Positions 22,326-33,080 of a DNA stretch of 64,000 bases are shown here, in pieces. The first letter of the stretch is position 1; every line of letters begins with the position of its first letter. Location of the stretch: assembly GCF_033978785.1 (NCBI RefSeq), contig NC_084743.1, forward strand, positions 23,031,922 through 23,095,921, written 5' to 3'. The position numbers and the translations under genes were made by a program. A model generated the notes under the pieces. It was not told where the DNA came from. It made no database searches and saw nothing but the letters and a program-made list of their open reading frames with translations. The stretch comes from Entelurus aequoreus (taxonomy: Eukaryota > Chordata > Actinopteri > Syngnathiformes > Syngnathidae).

Positions 22326-23106
22326 TTAAAGGCCTACTGAAACCCACTACTACCGACCACGCAGTCTGATAGTTTATATATCAATGATGAAATCTTAACA
22401 TTGCAACACATGCCAGTACGGCCGGGTTAACTTATAAAGTCCAATTTTAAATTTCCCGCCACACTTCCGCTTCAAAACGTCTCGGTATGATGATGTATGC
22501 GCGGGACGTAGCCAGTTTAACAGAGGTATGGCTTCCCCATTGAAGCCAATACGAAATAGCTCTGTTTTCATCTCATTATTCCACAGTATTCTGGACATTC
22601 ATTGCATTATGGAGAAAGAAGCTGAGCAAGCAAAGAAGAAAGTTGTCGGTGCGAAGCGGATATTTTGCGAGGGAAGTCAGCAACACAACACAGCCGGTGT
22701 TTGTTTACATTCCCGAAAGACGCAGTCAAGATCGAAGAACTCGGGCAACAGAGACTCTAACCAGGAGGACTTTGATTTGGATACACAGACGCGATACCGT
22801 AAGTACGTAGCTGTGCTTCCAAACATTTGATCGCTTGCTATAACTAGCTCGAGCTAGGAGCTAGCATAACAAACACCTAGGTGTTTGTTATGCAGGATTA
22901 ATTTGTGGCATATTAAATATAAGCCTGGTTGTGTTGTGGCTAATAGAGTATATATATGTCTTGTGTTTATTTACTGTTGTAGTCATTCCCAGCTGAATAT
23001 CAGGTCCCACCCGCGCGCTTCCAAACATTTGATCGCTTGCCCGTACGTGCGTGTCACGTACGTAACTTTGGTTAAATATATAAGCTTTACGAACCTTGGG
23101 TTAGGT

Positions 23107-24147
23107 CAGGGGTCGGCAACCTTTACCACTCAAAGAGCCATTTTGGCAAGTTTCACAAATTAAAGAAAGTAATGGGAGCCACAAAAAAAAAATTAAAATT
23201 TAAAATGAAAAACACCGCATACAAAGCTTAAATGCTTTGTGCTATGTTAACCAGGGGTCTCAACACACGCACCGGCACGCACTTTAATGTGGAAATTTGA
23301 TGTTAGTGCAGCCCGCGAGTTTTGAATGAATGGCGCTTGATAGAATGGCGCTTGATAGCGTCATACTTGCCAACCCTCTCATTTTTCCCGGGAGACTCCC
23401 GAATATCAGAGTGTGATGACACTGCATTTGGCGCCCTCTACAGTCTGCCCTAACAGTGTACCTGCTCGACCACACGTAGAATGCAATTTCAGCTTGCTCA
23501 CGTAAGTGACAGCAAGGCGTACTACCTCAGCAGCCACACATCTTACACTGACGGTACCAATACCCAGAATCCCATGCAGCCCTAACTCTTCCGCTCAACC
23601 AACGCACGGAGAGGGGGGGGGTTGATGTGTGGGGGGATTTGGTGGTAGCGGGGGTGTATAATGTAGACCGGAAGAGTTAGGGCTGCATGGGATTCTGGGT
23701 AATGGTTGTGTTGTGTTTATGTTGTGTTACGGTGGGATGTTCTCCAGAAATGTGTTTTTCATTCTTTTTTGGTGTGGGTTCACAGTGTGGCGCATATTTG
23801 TAACGTAACAATGTTAAAGTTGTTTGATACGGCTACCGTCAGTGTAAGCTGTGTGGCTGATGAGTAAGTATGCTTTGCTGTCTCCTGTGTGTGCAAGTAA
23901 TAACAACATGCAACATGTGGCTGGACTGGCATGCTGTATGTAAATGCTATAGAGGACAATTACTTGCCCTTTATTTAGTAATTAGAGTGTAAATAGGATT
24001 ATTTTTTCCCTGGGAGTAACCTATGAGAGACACTGAGATCCATAAGTCTCCTGGGAAAATCGGGGGGTTGGCATGTATGTAGCTGAGCCGCATCAGAGTG
24101 GTCAAGGAGCTGCATGCGGCTCCGGAGCCGCGGGTTGCCGACCCCTG
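23107..24147 (+). mobile_element. Chimeric hAT element (CAGGGGTCGGCAACC ends) with exact TSD
   Basis: Ends are CAGGGGTCGGCAACC and GGGTTGCCGACCCCTG; GGTTAGGT is duplicated exactly at 23099-23106 and 24148-24155. The core from about 23365 to 24080 is not the usual core of this end family but resembles the core of the TAGAGATGTCC family (GTGGGTTCACAGTGTGGCGC; CCCGGGAGAC). It includes a perfect 32-bp inverted repeat with arms at 23562-23593 and 23669-23700. Confidence 0.9.
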
Positions 24148-24413
24148 GGTTAGGTGAACGGTCCTTTGGGCTGAGTGAGTGTGTGTGTTGTGCAGGTGTT
24201 TGAATTGTATTGGCGGGTTATATATACGGGATCCCGTCCATATAACCCGCTCGAGCTATAACTAGCTCGAGCTAGTAGCTAGGAGCTAGGAGCTAGCATA
24301 ACAAACACCTAGGTGTTTTTATGCGGGATCAATTTGTGGCATATTAAATATAAGCCTGGTTGTGTTGTGGCTAATAGAGTATATATATGTCTTGTGTTTA
24401 TTTACTGTTGTAG

Positions 24414-24608
24414 TCATTCCCAGCTGAATATCAGGTCACCCCCGGCTCTCACAGCATCTTCCCTATCTGAATAGCTTCCACTTCCCACTAGTCCTTCACT
24501 TGCATTTTCCTCATCCACAAATCTTTCATCCTCGCTCAAATTAATGGGGAAATCGTTGCTTTCTCGGTCCGAATCTCTCTCACTTCTGGCGGCCATCATT
24601 GTAAACAA
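24414..24608 (-). pseudogene. Conserved acidic ORF inside TTAA element copy 2
   Basis: A 64-codon frame whose C-terminal 50 residues align with the ORF of copy 1: FPINLSEDERFVDEE, then SDREDAVR and the same FSWE end. Substitutions are scattered, and Asp/Glu/Ser content is retained. Confidence 0.45.
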
Positions 24609-24834
24609 TAGGGAACTTTGCGTATATGTTCAATTGACTACGTCACGCTACTTCCGGTAGGGGCAAGCCTTTTTTTTATCAGATACCAAAAGTTGCGATC
24701 TTTATCGTCGTTGTTTTATACTAAATCCTTTCAGCAAAAATATGGCAATATCGCGAAATGATCAAGTATGACACATAGAATAGATCTGCTATCCCCGTTT
24801 AAATAAATAAAAAAAAAATTCAGTAGGCCTTTAA

Positions 24835-26209
24835 GGCCCAAGCTGTTTGTTTACATGCTTTTTTTAATTTCTCTTTGCTATTTAGGCTTATTGGACCCTA
24901 ATTAGAATAAAAACAAATAATCATCTTTTGATATGATGTACTTAGTCCATAAGTACACAAATGTGTACTTCATGTGTAGTGACATGCTAATTTGTATTTT
25001 TACACTTTTTTTTTCCTAATTCCATTGTATGTTATACTCTTTTGACACCACCAGATGGCAGTATAAGTGTCCATATGTCGACAAAAGACCCCAATTGGGG
25101 CGGTATAGCTCGGTTGGCCGTGCAGGCAATTTGAGGGTTCCAGGTTCGATAACCGCTTCCGCCATCCTAGTCACTGCCGTTGTGTCCTTGGGCAAGACAC
25201 TTTACCCACCTGCTCCCAGTGCCACCCACACTGGTTTTAAATGTAACTTAGATATTGGGTTCCACTATGTAAAGCGCTTTGAGTCACTAGAGAAAAAGCG
25301 CTATATAAATATGATTCACTTCACTTCACAATTCAGTAGTGTACACAATTTTGGAAATAAGAGCTAAAAGGAGCTGTTCACGCATGTGGCCACCAAGGCC
25401 TTTAGAGGTAATACAAAAAAAGGACAAAATGTCTAAATTAAAAAGTTCACACTTCAGGTGTATGAAAAGAATCATTACAGGTATCCCAGACTTGTCAGGA
25501 CTTTTTATGAACTTAGCCAGCTCCTTGATGTTTTAAAAACCCTGCGGCCTGCCACTTCGGGAACCTCTGCAGTGCTTTATAACTACCCCTTTGTACAGCC
25601 ACTCTTCCTGTGTATCCATTCTGCAGGAACAATTACCTTTAGGCGAAACGGCAGACCATTGTTTCCCACTCCCCAAATCCCTGATAGAGTCTCATCTCCC
25701 TCGTCTCTGTCTACTAAACCCTCCGAAATCAGACGACACGCTGGGTAATGACCGAAATGATTAGCCCTTATGGTGCGCACACAATAACTTACGCACAGAC
25801 AAGCTCTACATCATCTAGTATCGATTCAAGTCTGGACGAGTCCCAGCTTCATCTCCTTGAAATCCCTTTGTTTTCCTCCCCAAACCGAAACAACATGCAA
25901 AGGTGTGAAAGGACAGGGGGGAGAAAGATTCGATCAAGTTTCTGGAAGAGACAGGAGGAGGAGATTAGTGTGACACAACACAGTATTAGAGGAGATGAGC
26001 AGGATAAACATTCAAACGACAGATGAGCAGCAAATGGTGATCAAACACGGAGGTGCCGGAGGGCAACCTGCGGTGGTTAAAGAGCGTCTCTAATCCCCTG
26101 ACTGCGGTCTTGGTTTAGGTCACGCTGGGAGCGGGAAGCGGCTCATCGTGCACAGGAGGAAGACCCCAACACCGTTATTTCCACATGAAGCTCGAACCTC
26201 TGAGACCTG
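24835..26209. other. Mostly low-copy intronic sequence with one SINE
   Basis: Apart from the SINE at 25097-25328 nothing repeats elsewhere in the window. Frames at 25458-26026 are open but have no recognisable domains or splice context. Confidence 0.5.
25097..25328 (+). mobile_element. tRNA-derived SINE (V-SINE-like)
   Basis: The head GGGGCGGTATAGCTCGGTTG is box A and GGTTCGATAACC box B of a tRNA-derived promoter. The central GTGTCCTTGGGCAAGACACT is the conserved domain known from V-SINE-type elements, and the 3' tail GCGCTATATAAATATGATTC ends in ATTCACTT repeats. A deletion shortens the region between the boxes. Transcription by Pol III is likely lost. Confidence 0.85.
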
Positions 26210-26758
26210 CACTGCAAAAACTGAAATCTAAGTAAGATTAAATATCTCAAATAAGGGTGATATTTGCTTATTTTCTGTCTGATAAGATAATTCTTCTCAC
26301 TAAGCAGATTTTATGTAAGAGTGTTTTACTTGTTTTAAGTTTTTTGGTCCTAAATGATCTCAGTAAGATATTACAGCTTGTTGCGGAGATTGTATGACCT
26401 ATATTGAGTAAAACATGCTTGAAACTAGAATATCAACTGATGATCTGTGTCATCAACACTCACAAGTATAGAACTACTTTTTTAAAGTAATCATTTCTTA
26501 TTTCAAGCATGAACAAAAAAATCATGACTGACACAATTGTGTCTCAGCCAAATGGACTTTGCTGTTTTATTTTCAATGAAACAATAGAAAACACGTACTC
26601 ATATAGTAGTACAGTTGGCACAGTACAGTAAACTGACAGTTAATATTTAAACATTTAACATGTGATATTTCAAACAATTTTGAACAGAAATAGTTCATGC
26701 ACATTCAGATAAATTCTTCACAATTACAATAAAAACTAATTTGGCTGGGGTCCGGGCT

Positions 26759-26765
26759 GTATGTA

Positions 26766-26860
<95 letters not shown>
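26759..26860. repeat. (TA)n microsatellite
   Basis: TA tract between the composite element body and its nested hAT MITE. Confidence 0.97.
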
Positions 26861-26864
<4 letters not shown>

Positions 26865-27190
26865 GCTGCAACAACTAATCGATTAAATCGATTATTAAAC
26901 TAGTTGCCGATTAATTTAGTCATCGATTCGTTGGATCTATGCTATGCGCAGAGTTTTTTTTTATTTTTATTTTTTTAAAATAAACCTTTATTTATAAACT
27001 GCAACATTTACAAACAGCTGAGAAACAATAATCAAAATAAGTATGGTGCCAGTATGCTGTTTTTTTTCCAATAAAATACTGGATAGGATAGAAATGTAGT
27101 TTGTCTCTTTTATCCGATTATTAATCGATTAATCGAATTAATAATCGACGGACTAATCGATGATCAAATTAATCGTTAGTTGCAGCCCTA
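26861..27190 (+). mobile_element. hAT-like MITE, second copy of TAGGGCTGCAACAAC family
   Basis: Near-identical to 801-1122 with small differences in poly-T length and one extra ATTAATCGA motif. Right end GTTGCAGCCCTA; the first base of the left end is A instead of T. Confidence 0.82.
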
Positions 27191-27197
27191 ATATATA

Positions 27198-27722
27198 CAC
27201 TACCGTTCAAAAGTTTGGGGTCACATTGAAATGTCCTTATTTTTGAAGGAAAAGCACTGTACTTTTCAATGAAGATAACTTTAAACTAGTCTTAACTTTA
27301 AAGAAATACACTCTATACATTGCTAATGTGGTAAATGACTATTCTAGCTGCAAATGTCTGGTTTTTGGTGCAATATCTACATAGGTGTATAGAGGCCCAT
27401 TTCCAGCAACTATCACTCCAGTGTTCTAATGGTACAATGTGTTTGCTCATTGGCTCAGAAGGCTAATTGATGATTAGAAAACCCTTGTGGAATCATGTTC
27501 ACACATCTGAAAACAGTTTAGCTCGTTACAGAAGCTACAAAACTGACCTTCCTTTGAGCAGATTGAGTTTCTGGAGCATCACATTTGTGGGGTCAATTAA
27601 ACGCTCAAAATGGCCAGAAAAAGAGAACTTTCATCTGAAACTCGACAGTCTATTCTTGTTCTTAGAAATGAAGGCTATTCCACAAAATTGTTTGGGTGAC
27701 CCCAAACTTTTGAACGGTAGTG
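27198..27722 (+). mobile_element. Tc1-like MITE (CACTACCG family), complete 525 bp
   Basis: Ends CACTACCGTTCAAAAGTTTG and its inverse, TA on both sides. It is an internally deleted Tc1 transposon: the left 400 bp is 5' UTR and TIR, the right part keeps the first codons of the transposase and then jumps into the right TIR. Confidence 0.95.
27610..27699 (+). pseudogene. First 24 codons of a Tc1 transposase fused to the TIR
   Basis: The frame starts MARKRELSSETRQSILVLRN and continues EGYS, which is the N-terminus (start of the paired-like HTH DNA-binding domain) of a known fish Tc1 transposase. It then reads TKLFG and stops in the terminal repeat. The same 29-codon frame is present at 41885-41974, 61903-61992, and on the minus strand at 46394-46483 and 63736-63825. 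Catalytic DDE sequence is absent, so these copies depend on a full-length source element. Confidence 0.85.
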
Positions 27723-28300
27723 TATATATATATACTCCTCGCGCACTAATTGACTGAACGCACTTGGTGCGATGATGTCATGTTATCGATGGGAAAATGC
27801 ATTTTTAGACCACATGATTTGCCTGAGCGGCTAGGAGACCCCGAGAGTAACAAGATGTTGCCTTGTTGCCTTTCCATTAAGAAAAATAAACTAGTTTTTA
27901 GTGTACCTTTGCTGGTTTCAAGAAATGTAATGCCGAACGCATATCATTATGTCAAGATAATGGCACTAGCATTTACTTAATTTAAGAATATTTTTCAACA
28001 TATTGAGAAAAAAGGTCTCTTTTTTTTTTCTGTCAAGAAAAGTGCACTTGTTATTAGTGAGAATATATTTATTTTAAGGTATTTTTGTGTTCATTGAGGT
28101 TAGCTAATTTTACTTGTTTTGGCAAGTCTTGACAAGCCAAATTTTCTTGTTCTATTGGCAGATAATTTTCCTTAGTTCTAGTAAAATACCCCTAATTTTT
28201 GTATTTTTTTTTCTTGTTTTTGAACACTCACTTTTTGCAGTGTGTGAAACGAACCGAGGACAATTCCTGTGCATACCCACGTCACTTCTTTACATTAGGT

Positions 28301-28398
28301 CCGGGGTCGGCAACCCGAAACGTTGAAAGAGCCACATTGGACCAAAAATACAAAAAACAAATCTGTCTGGAGCCGCGAAAAATGAGAAGCCGTAATAT
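28301..28398 (+). mobile_element. hAT end fragment (GGGGTCGGCAACC family)
   Basis: GGGGTCGGCAACCCGAAACG and AAAGAGCCACATTGGACC match the left end at 44188; the body is replaced by a CCGG-TIR family segment. Confidence 0.75.
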
Positions 28399-29112
28399 AA
28401 GTGGATTATAGGGCGCAAAAAAGGAATCATAGTAGCATATTTTTTTTTCTAAATGGAAAACATTTTCTTATGGTCTACATAACATGTAATGGTGGTTCTT
28501 TTGTCAAAATGTTGCATAGAAAACATCCGACCGGAACTCTAATAACTAAAGTTCCTTGGGTGAATAATGCAAATTCACTATACCGGTATGTTTTAGCGCT
28601 TTCATGGCGAGTTTACTGACAGATATAAGTAAGAACTTTACACTACTTTATAATAGAAATGGCAACAGCGGAGGATGAATGTCCCGTAACAAGAAGATAG
28701 AGAAAAAGAAGCTTATCGACTACTGTGTCGACACGGACTACAAAGGCGGACGCGCGCAATTTTCCAGGATTTATGCAGATCCCAAATACAGATCAGCAGG
28801 TACCAGAAGGTAAGAAAAGTTGCTTTTGCACAATATTGCGAAACAAAACGCCAGATAATATGTCACCATAATAATACTTGTATGTTGAAGCACAGCAAAC
28901 AATGCAGCCTACACTTATCTCTTATGTTTGACTGCCATCTACTGGTCACACTTATCATTACACCATGTACCAAATAAAATTGCTTCAGGGTGGGTAAGTT
29001 GAACCAAACTTATTACTTACATTAGGCGCACCGGGTTATAAGGAGAACTGTCGAGTTTTGAGGGGGAAAAAAGGATTTTAAGTGCGCCTTATTGTCAAAA
29101 CTTGCATTGAAT
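28399..29112 (+). mobile_element. CCGG-TIR family copy, ends degraded
   Basis: It begins GGATTATAGGGCGC and ends with GTGCGCCTTATTGTC, and shares its interior with 7200-7770 and, in reverse, 3340-3885. It contains an exon-like segment at 28659-28809. Confidence 0.65.
28659..28809 (+). pseudogene. Exon-like segment with splice donor in a CCGG-TIR element
   Basis: An ATG frame (MATAEDECPV) is broken by a one-base shift; in the shifted frame it continues KKLIDYCVDTDYKGGRAQ and FSRIYADPKYRSAGTRR up to GTAAGA, a good 5' splice site. The same segment, more damaged, lies at about 7245-7330. It may be the first exon of a transposase or of a captured gene. The product is not recognised. Confidence 0.35.
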
Positions 29113-29245
29113 TACCGGAACTCTAATAACTAAAGTTCCTTGGGTGAATAATGTAAACTCACTACACCGGTATGTTTTAGCGCTTTCATGGCGAGTTTAC
29201 TGACAGATATAAGTAAGAACTTTACACTACTTTATATTAGAAATC
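29113..29245 (+). repeat. Direct repeat of 28521-28650
   Basis: About 130 bp starting CCGGAACTCTAATAACTAAA is repeated almost exactly 590 bp downstream. Confidence 0.85.
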
Positions 29246-30127
29246 TGTCATTTGTATCAACTGGTTTCTTTTAAAAGTAGGGAAAAAAAATCTTAATTAA
29301 TGTGTTTTGTGAAAAAATCTGACATTTTATTTTGAAGCCATATCGCCCAGGCCTAGTTTGACAGTTGCGTTGCGTTTTTAGTGCTGCTAGGACAAATCTG
29401 ATTGGCCAAAATGTCAAATTTGCGTGAATTGTCGCACTCGTAAAATCCTGGGGTGGGGACTGATAATTAATGTTTTGCAGAACAACCCCCATCAAATATG
29501 ATAAGTACCCAAATCTTTGTTGTTTTTGGTGCAGATGGTTCATGCAAAAGTATGTGTATGTCTTTTTGAGCACAGTTGTTGTGTTCTTAATGTATTCCAC
29601 ACCATCTGTGAAAGCCTTTACATGACAAGTGGAAGAAAATGTTTATGTGATAACAAACAGAATTAATTATCAGTCTTATGGCGGTGGCAGAATTCCGCAC
29701 TGTAAAAATGATGTAGACAATTTTACATACAGAGTGACCTTTTTTTTTAATAACAATTCCAGATCCCTCATCCAACCTTACGACTGCACTTCAGGATGGA
29801 TAGATAAAACCCAACATACAGTACTGAATACATGCCGTTTGAGACTGGATGTACTAATCAAAATACATGCCCTTCAGTGAATGATTATTTCCCGGAGTAC
29901 ACACAAGTATAATGATGCGGACCTAAACATAAAGCCGGAAATTAGAGCAGCATGGTGCACAGCTCTCATACGAGTGATGAATGAAGGCCCTGGGAAAGAA
30001 GCACAAAAAAAGAGCAATACGACCTTGGTTGGAGACACACTGGGGAAAGCCTCAGAGAGAAGAGGGATGAACGATGCAGCCTGCACCGCGGCTGTGTGGG
30101 GTCTCTGAGAAACCAGTGATGCAAAAC
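29246..30127. other. Low-copy sequence
   Basis: ATATCGCCCAGGCCTAG at about 29339 resembles a degraded hAT terminus. No exon with splice sites or domain was found. Confidence 0.45.
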
Positions 30128-30604
30128 CACACAGGGACCACTACTATTGTCTGTGGAGGTTCTCATTCATCCAGGTCTTTGTAATCTCAGGACATTCAAT
30201 CGATCGCAACTGGACTGTTTGGTTTGTCTAAGACGTTTTCGCCTCTCATCCAAGTAGGCGTCATCAGTTCATGCTCATAGATTTAGATTGGTCAGATCTA
30301 GTGTAGCATCTGGTGCCAAAACACCAAATATTTGTACTCCAATACCAGGAGGGTGTGCCTGAGTGAGGATGGTTTCGCCCTTTCGCTCTGTTTTTGTCAC
30401 GGCGCGGGCTCGAACCCGCTTTTCATCGGCAGCACGCCAGGACACGCCTCTGCTCGCACTGGGCGCAGAAGCTGCAAGCAATCTGCAATCAGCGCACCCG
30501 GGACTAATCGTGACAAGCAGTATAAAGACCAGCGGACCAGAGGAGCCTACGCCGGAACGTAGTTCACTCTCAGTAGTAAGCATCCGGTGAGAACTTGTTG
30601 ACGT
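30128..30604. mobile_element. Fragments of dispersed repeats, including an LTR-like promoter segment
   Basis: 30150-30280 (CTCATTCATCCAGGTC, CGCCTCTCATCCAAGTAGG) is a repeat type often seen in fish genomes. 30400-30600 is GC-rich with AGCAGTATAAAGACC, a TATA-like box upstream of a putative start, as in an LTR. Class assignment is tentative. Confidence 0.35.
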
Positions 30605-30890
30605 TGAGCAACTCAAACATAACGTTGAAACAACATGCTTTTAGACGTTTAATCAATGTTGGGTTCTGGTGTTGATTTGACCATTGAATTTTGGTCATTT
30701 CCCGACCAATATTCTACAACACAAATACAACGCTGAAACAACATGCTTTTTGACAATGTTTATTCAACATCAGGTTGTGACATTGATTTGACCATTGAAA
30801 TTTGGTAATTTCCCAACCAACAGCGTTGGACATTAACGGTGTCTCAATTTACCAATACAACTATTTTGCAACGTTGTTTCAAAGTCAGTT
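30605..30890. repeat. MITE-like repeat with two related halves
   Basis: AACGTTGAAACAACATGCTT and TTGATTTGACCATTGAA each occur twice about 115 bp apart. Its right part is split by the TTAA element at 30895-32108. Confidence 0.6.
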
Positions 30891-30894
30891 TTAA

Positions 30895-32108
30895 AGGCCT
30901 ACTGAAACCCACTACCACCGACCACGCAGTCTGATAGTTTATATATCAATGATGAAATCTTAACATTGCAACACATGCCAATACGGCCGGGTTAACTTAT
31001 AAAGTGACATTTAAAATTTCCCGGGAAATATCCGGCTGACACATCGCGGTATGATGACGTATGCGCGTGACGAAGTCAGTTTAACGGAAGTTATGGTACC
31101 CCGTAGAATCCTATACAAAAAGCTCTGTTTTCATTTCATAATTCCACAGTATTCTGGACATCTTTTGCAATTTGTTTAATGAACAATGAAGGCTGCAAAG
31201 AAGACAGTTGTAGGTGGGATCGGTGTATTAGCAGCGGACTACAGCAACACAACCAGGAGGACTTTGTTGGAGAGCAGACGCGCTAGCCGGCGACCTCACC
31301 TTGACTTCCTACGTCTCCGGGCTGGCGTAGGTGGAGAGCTAATGTTTTTAGCATAGCTCTGTGCGGTCCGGTTGCTAAGTTGCTAAGTTAGGTTCAATGG
31401 CGTCGTTAGCACAGCATTGTTAACCTTCGCCAGCCTGGAAAGCATTAACCGTGTATTTACATGTCCACAGTTTAATAGTATTGTTGATTTTCTATCTATC
31501 CTTCCAGTCAGGGGTTTATTTTTTTTGTTTCTATATGCAGTTAAAGCACGATGCTATCACGTTAGCTCGTAGCTAAAGCGTTTCGCCGATGTATTGTCGT
31601 GGAGATAAAAGGCACTGAATGTCCATTTTGCGTTCTCGACTCTCATTTTCAAGAGGATATAGTATCCGAGGTGGTTTAAAATACAAATCCGTGATCCACA
31701 ATAGAAAAAGGAGAGAGTGTGGAATCCAATGAGCCAGCTTGTACCTAAGTTACGGTCAGAGCGAAAAAAAAAATGTATTTCACTACATTCTAGTCCGTCA
31801 CTCTAACGTTCCTCGTCCATGAGTCTTTCATCCTCGCTCAAATTAATGGGGTAATCGTCCGAATCGCTTTAGCTGCGTTGAAAACAATAGGAAAATATGA
31901 GGGAGTGAACAACTGACTACGTCACGCTACTTCCGGTAGGGGCAAGGTTTTTTTTTATCAGAGACCAAAAGTTGCGAACTTTATCGACGTTGTTCTATAC
32001 TAAATCCTTTCAGCAAAAATATGGCAATATCGCAAAATGATCAAGTATGACACATAGAATGGATCTGCTATTCCCGTTTAAATTAAAAAAATTCATTTCA
32101 GTAGGCCT
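30895..32108 (-). mobile_element. TTAA-flanked piggyBac-like element, copy 3
   Basis: TTAA at 30891-30894 and 32109-32112 adjoins AGGCCTACTGAAA and its inverse. The acidic motif INLSEDER is readable in reverse at about 31830-31860 but the frame is damaged. Confidence 0.87.
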
Positions 32109-32127
32109 TTAAAGGACATATATAGTA

Positions 32128-32657
32128 CAGGCCAAAAGTTTGGACACACCTTCTCCCAATTTAAATGTGTTTTCTTTATTTTCATGACTATTTACATTGT
32201 AGATTGTCACTAAAGGCATCTAAACTATGAATGAACACAAGTGGAGTTATGTACTTCCCACAAAAAAGGTGCAACAACCGAAAACATGTTTTGTATTCTA
32301 GTTTCTTCAAAATAGCCGCCCTTTGCTCTGATTACTGCTTTGCACACTCTCTGCATTCTCTGGATGAGTTTCAAGCACACCTGCGGAGTGAAAACCATTT
32401 CAGGTGACTACCTCTTGAAGCTCATCGAGAGAATGCCAAGAGTGTGCAAAAAAAGTAATCGGAGCAAAGGGTGGCTATTTTGAAGAAACTAGAATATAAA
32501 ACGTGTTTTCAGTTATTTCACCTTTTTTTGTTGAGTACATAACTCCACACGTGTTCATTCAAAGTTGTGATGCCTTCAGTGACAATCTACAATGTAAATA
32601 GTCATGAAAATGAAGAAAACGCATTGAATGAGAAGGTGTGTCCAAACGTTTGACCTG
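32128..32657 (+). mobile_element. Internally deleted Tc1-like element with long inverted halves
   Basis: Ends CAGGCCAAAAGTTTGGACAC and the inverse, TA on both sides. The two halves are inverted copies of each other for over 200 bp (ATTTTCATGACTATTTACAT in both), with short remnants of the transposase 3' region (GAATGCCAAGAGTGTGCAAA) at the centre. It can fold into a long hairpin. Confidence 0.9.
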
Positions 32658-32987
32658 TACTGTATGGATATTCAACGTTGTATTAATTAAAGTCTTCTGC
32701 CTGCTGGGCTCCCTTTGGATGCAAATGCAGCTTAGCTCTCGAATGTTTATACTATATAAGGAGTTACTAGTAATAAACAATGGTCTTGCTTTGTTTTTTT
32801 TTTGCACACTGCACTTTTCCTATGATCTAGTTTTAAATAAAAACGTGTAGCCTAAATTTTATTTTAATTTCATATACCGTCTCGGTTATCGTAAAAACAT
32901 TGCAAGTCCGTCTGCCTGCCTATTATTCAACGGAATCGAGTGGCCAAACAAGGAATCCCATGTGTTGGTGAATTGGTCTCTGTATTT

Positions 32988-32990
<3 letters not shown>
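32658..32990. other. Low-copy spacer
   Basis: Nothing recognised. Confidence 0.45.

Positions 32991-33075
<85 letters not shown>
32991..33075. repeat. (TA)n microsatellite
   Basis: Uninterrupted TA tract. Confidence 0.97.

Positions 33076-33080
<5 letters not shown>

Larger units (their letters stand above)
22330..24830 (-). mobile_element. TTAA-flanked piggyBac-like element, copy 2 (with nested hAT)
   Basis: TTAA at 22326-22329 and 24831-24834 adjoins AGGCCTACTGAAA and its inverse. It is longer than its sisters because of the hAT at 23107-24147. The acidic frame is on the minus strand at 24414-24608. A palindromic GCTATAACTAGCTCGAGC patch occurs near 22838 and 24250. Confidence 0.87.
26210..28242 (+). 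mobile_element. Composite DNA element with CACTGCAAAAA ends
   Basis: Termini CACTGCAAAAA and TTTTTGCAGTG are inverted; the CACTG ends and a possible 2-bp TG duplication fit a CACTA/EnSpm-like group, which is unproven. Inside are a TA tract, a hAT MITE (26861-27190) and a Tc1 MITE (27198-27722). The same internal series starts this window (1-1480). Confidence 0.75.

Noticed and set aside
25097..25170. tRNA gene
   Set aside because: The A and B boxes belong to a SINE head: the region between them is shortened and it is followed by SINE body and tail. The same applies to 35040-35110 and 17505-17570.
27467..27757. Recurrent 90-codon ORF starting MMIRKPLCNHVHTSEN (also at 41742, 46626, 61760, 63968)
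   Set aside because: It is present wherever the Tc1 MITE is and lies in another frame from the true truncated transposase start. It crosses the TIR and is an accidental frame.
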